37,372 nt of DNA from an uncultured Gammaproteobacteria bacterium (lineage in GTDB: Bacteria; Pseudomonadota; Gammaproteobacteria; Pseudomonadales; Azotimanducaceae): NCBI GenBank assembly GCA_913043815.1, contig CAJWNY010000024.1, positions 1-37,372 on the forward strand, given 5' to 3'. Below, piece by piece: positions 35,989 through 37,372 of the stretch (its first letter is position 1; every line of letters starts with the position of its first letter). The notes under the pieces are model-generated. The model worked only from the letters and a program-made list of their open reading frames with translations, was not told the origin of the DNA and made no database searches. The position numbers and the translations under genes were made by a program.

Positions 35989-37080
35989 GTGAGCAGATGT
36001 GCAATCGGTGCGCCAGAACAGGCCAGCCAACTATCCAGGTGGGTGTTAGTAACGCGAAAGGCGCTAATTGCGTTAGTTTTGGTGCAATCCCTTGGGCTCG
36101 CTAGCATCTCTAGGGTTTTAGCCGAAGTAAATCTCTCGGGCACATACAACATTGCCACCCTCACACCAGTTCAGCGCCCAAAAATGTATGGTGAAAACCT
36201 TTATCTCACAGAGGCGCAGGCGCAGAAAATAGCCGACGGTTTTCAGCAGTATGCCCGTCAAGCTGGGAAGGACAGTGACCCTAATCGAGAAGCACCCCCA
36301 GAGGGCGGCAAAGTGGGGGGTTATAATGCTTTTTGGATTGATCGCGGAGAGGGCGCTATAGCGCTGGATGGCCGTTTCAGAACATCACTCATTACACACC
36401 CTAGCAATGGGCGAATCCCACCAATGAACAAAACTGGTGCGGCTAGAATGGCAAAAATCCTAGCGGATTGGAGAATTATCTGGCGCGACCCTGACCCCTC
36501 TGTCGCTGAAGATGGCAGTTCCGCTTGGTGGTTGGAAAGGGATGGTTTGGGGCCCTACGATGACTTAGAACAACGCCCTTTAGCCGAACGTTGTATTATC
36601 GGTTCGCGCTCAACGGCAGGGCCTCCGATGTTGCCTAATTATTATAATAATTTTAAACGTATCGTACAGACAAAAGATCACGTAATGATCTTGACTGAAA
36701 TGAATCATGACGCTCGAATTGTGCGCATGAACGCCGAGCATCGTCAGACGGGAGTACAAACCTGGTTGGGGGATTCAGTCGGTCATTGGGAAGGCGATAC
36801 GTTGATTGTGCAGACGAAAAATTTTGGGCCTACGCCTCCTTTGTCAGGTTCCGATGAAAATTTAACAGTGATTGAACGGTTTTCCAAAACATCTACTGGG
36901 GAGCTAAAATATCAATTCGAGGTCACCGACGTCACTGTGTGGGACTCGACATGGGAAGGTGAATATCCCTGGATACCAAGTGGCGACAAGGTCTACGAAT
37001 ACGCGTGCCACGAGGGGAATTATGCCTTGGGAAATATAATGCGCGGCGCGCGTTTGTTGGAGCAAGAGGCCGCTCGTTGA
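35989..37080 (+). CDS. Exported protein of a conserved unknown family
   Basis: A 363-residue protein. The GTG start has AAGGAGA at ideal spacing, then a basic n-region, a hydrophobic segment (about residues 25-40) and likely cleavage after RVLA (residue 45). Mature features: GGYNAFWIDRGEGAIALDGRFRTSLI, EQRPLAERCIIGSRSTAGPPMLPNYYNN, the repeated IVQTKDH and VQTKNFG, WLGDSVGHWEGDTLIV, and YEYACHEGNYALGNIMRGARLLE. The two Cys (about 201, 344) are conserved in relatives I recall from diverse bacteria, where the family has no assigned function. DSVGHWEGDTLIV resembles a beta-rich repeat. It is probably periplasmic. Confidence 0.85.
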   Translation: MSRCAIGAPEQASQLSRWVLVTRKALIALVLVQSLGLASISRVLAEVNLSGTYNIATLTPVQRPKMYGENLYLTEAQAQKIADGFQQYARQAGKDSDPNREAPPEGGKVGGYNAFWIDRGEGAIALDGRFRTSLITHPSNGRIPPMNKTGAARMAKILADWRIIWRDPDPSVAEDGSSAWWLERDGLGPYDDLEQRPLAERCIIGSRSTAGPPMLPNYYNNFKRIVQTKDHVMILTEMNHDARIVRMNAEHRQTGVQTWLGDSVGHWEGDTLIVQTKNFGPTPPLSGSDENLTVIERFSKTSTGELKYQFEVTDVTVWDSTWEGEYPWIPSGDKVYEYACHEGNYALGNIMRGARLLEQEAAR

Positions 37081-37372
37081 AGCGAAAATACTGCTAGTGC
37101 CTTGGCTTGAAACGGGCGGGAAGGTGTGAAATCTCCCGTGATTGTGATTCGCTATTTGATGGCAGTTATGTCCAGGCTGATGATTGGAGCATTTGATTTG
37201 TCGCTGGGTTTAAGGGATGTAAAAGGCTGCAGCTAACTCTGATTGCTTGTGGATCAAGACTCCTGCCGTTACAGATGGCCCAACCATCCAATATTTTGTT
37301 ATAAACCCAAGTTCAAATTTGGTTAAAGCGATGCAGTGTGCCTAACTTAGTTAGCATGAATGCGTTCGAAGA
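37081..37372. other. Window end without a visible gene
   Basis: 292 bases with no supported coding region. CGGGA (37117-37121) and TCCCG (37134-37138) can pair about 40 bases after the last stop, but without a T-run, so a terminator call is weak. A gene may begin beyond the window edge. Confidence 0.4.

Noticed and set aside
1..37372. Window closing on itself as a circle
   Set aside because: Both ends share only the seven bases TCGAAGA, far too few to show circularity.
1..37372. Mobile element, phage, CRISPR array or toxin-antitoxin pair
   Set aside because: I found no transposase, integrase, terminal repeats, regularly spaced repeats or paired small genes of that type.

Overview
This window reads as a chromosomal segment of a gammaproteobacterium, probably free-living and perhaps marine. 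The evidence is gene order. From purB through mnmA, a monomeric idh, cspD|clpS-clpA, infA-bpt-aat, ftsK-lolA-rarA-serS-cysG and tusDCB-tusE, it follows an arrangement I know from Pseudomonas, and in part from E. coli. I could not compute a phylogeny, so a finer placement is not supported. I see no mobile element, phage gene, CRISPR array, rRNA or tRNA. About 32 genes are supported, and almost all are housekeeping or catabolic.

Region 1 (1-6272) is the methylcitrate cycle for propionyl-CoA breakdown. prpB-prpC run rightward, and acnD-prpF run leftward into them, with a hairpin terminator between. Region 2 (6475-13150) carries purB and mnmA leftward, then moaC-moaD-moaE (molybdopterin synthesis) and monomeric isocitrate dehydrogenase rightward. 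The hflD gene often found between mnmA and purB is absent.

Region 3 (13366-18751) gathers the bacterial N-degron pathway: the adaptor ClpS, the unfoldase ClpA, and the two aminoacyl-tRNA-protein transferases Bpt and Aat that make N-degrons. cspD, infA and a small gene beside aat lie with them. Region 4 (18950-26161) is a rightward series for chromosome segregation (ftsK), lipoprotein traffic (lolA), replication-fork maintenance (rarA), tRNA charging (serS) and siroheme synthesis (cysG). Region 5 (26148-27467) is tusDCB-tusE on the opposite strand. These proteins relay sulfur to MnmA for 2-thiouridine in tRNA, so most of that pathway is in the window.

Region 6 (27468-37372) is accessory. It holds an exported helical protein with a short, probably decayed relative just upstream, an RND efflux pump (adaptor plus permease), an Old Yellow Enzyme-type oxidoreductase, a metallophosphoesterase, a CsaA-like tRNA-binding protein and a large exported protein of unknown function. 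The least explained items are the paralogous fragment at 27608-27835, an inverted repeat beside the RND pump, an unusual loop in CysG, and the two exported proteins. I found no clear new multi-gene system. The leads are short motifs and unknown exported proteins, and most start choices are inferred from ribosome-binding sites only.
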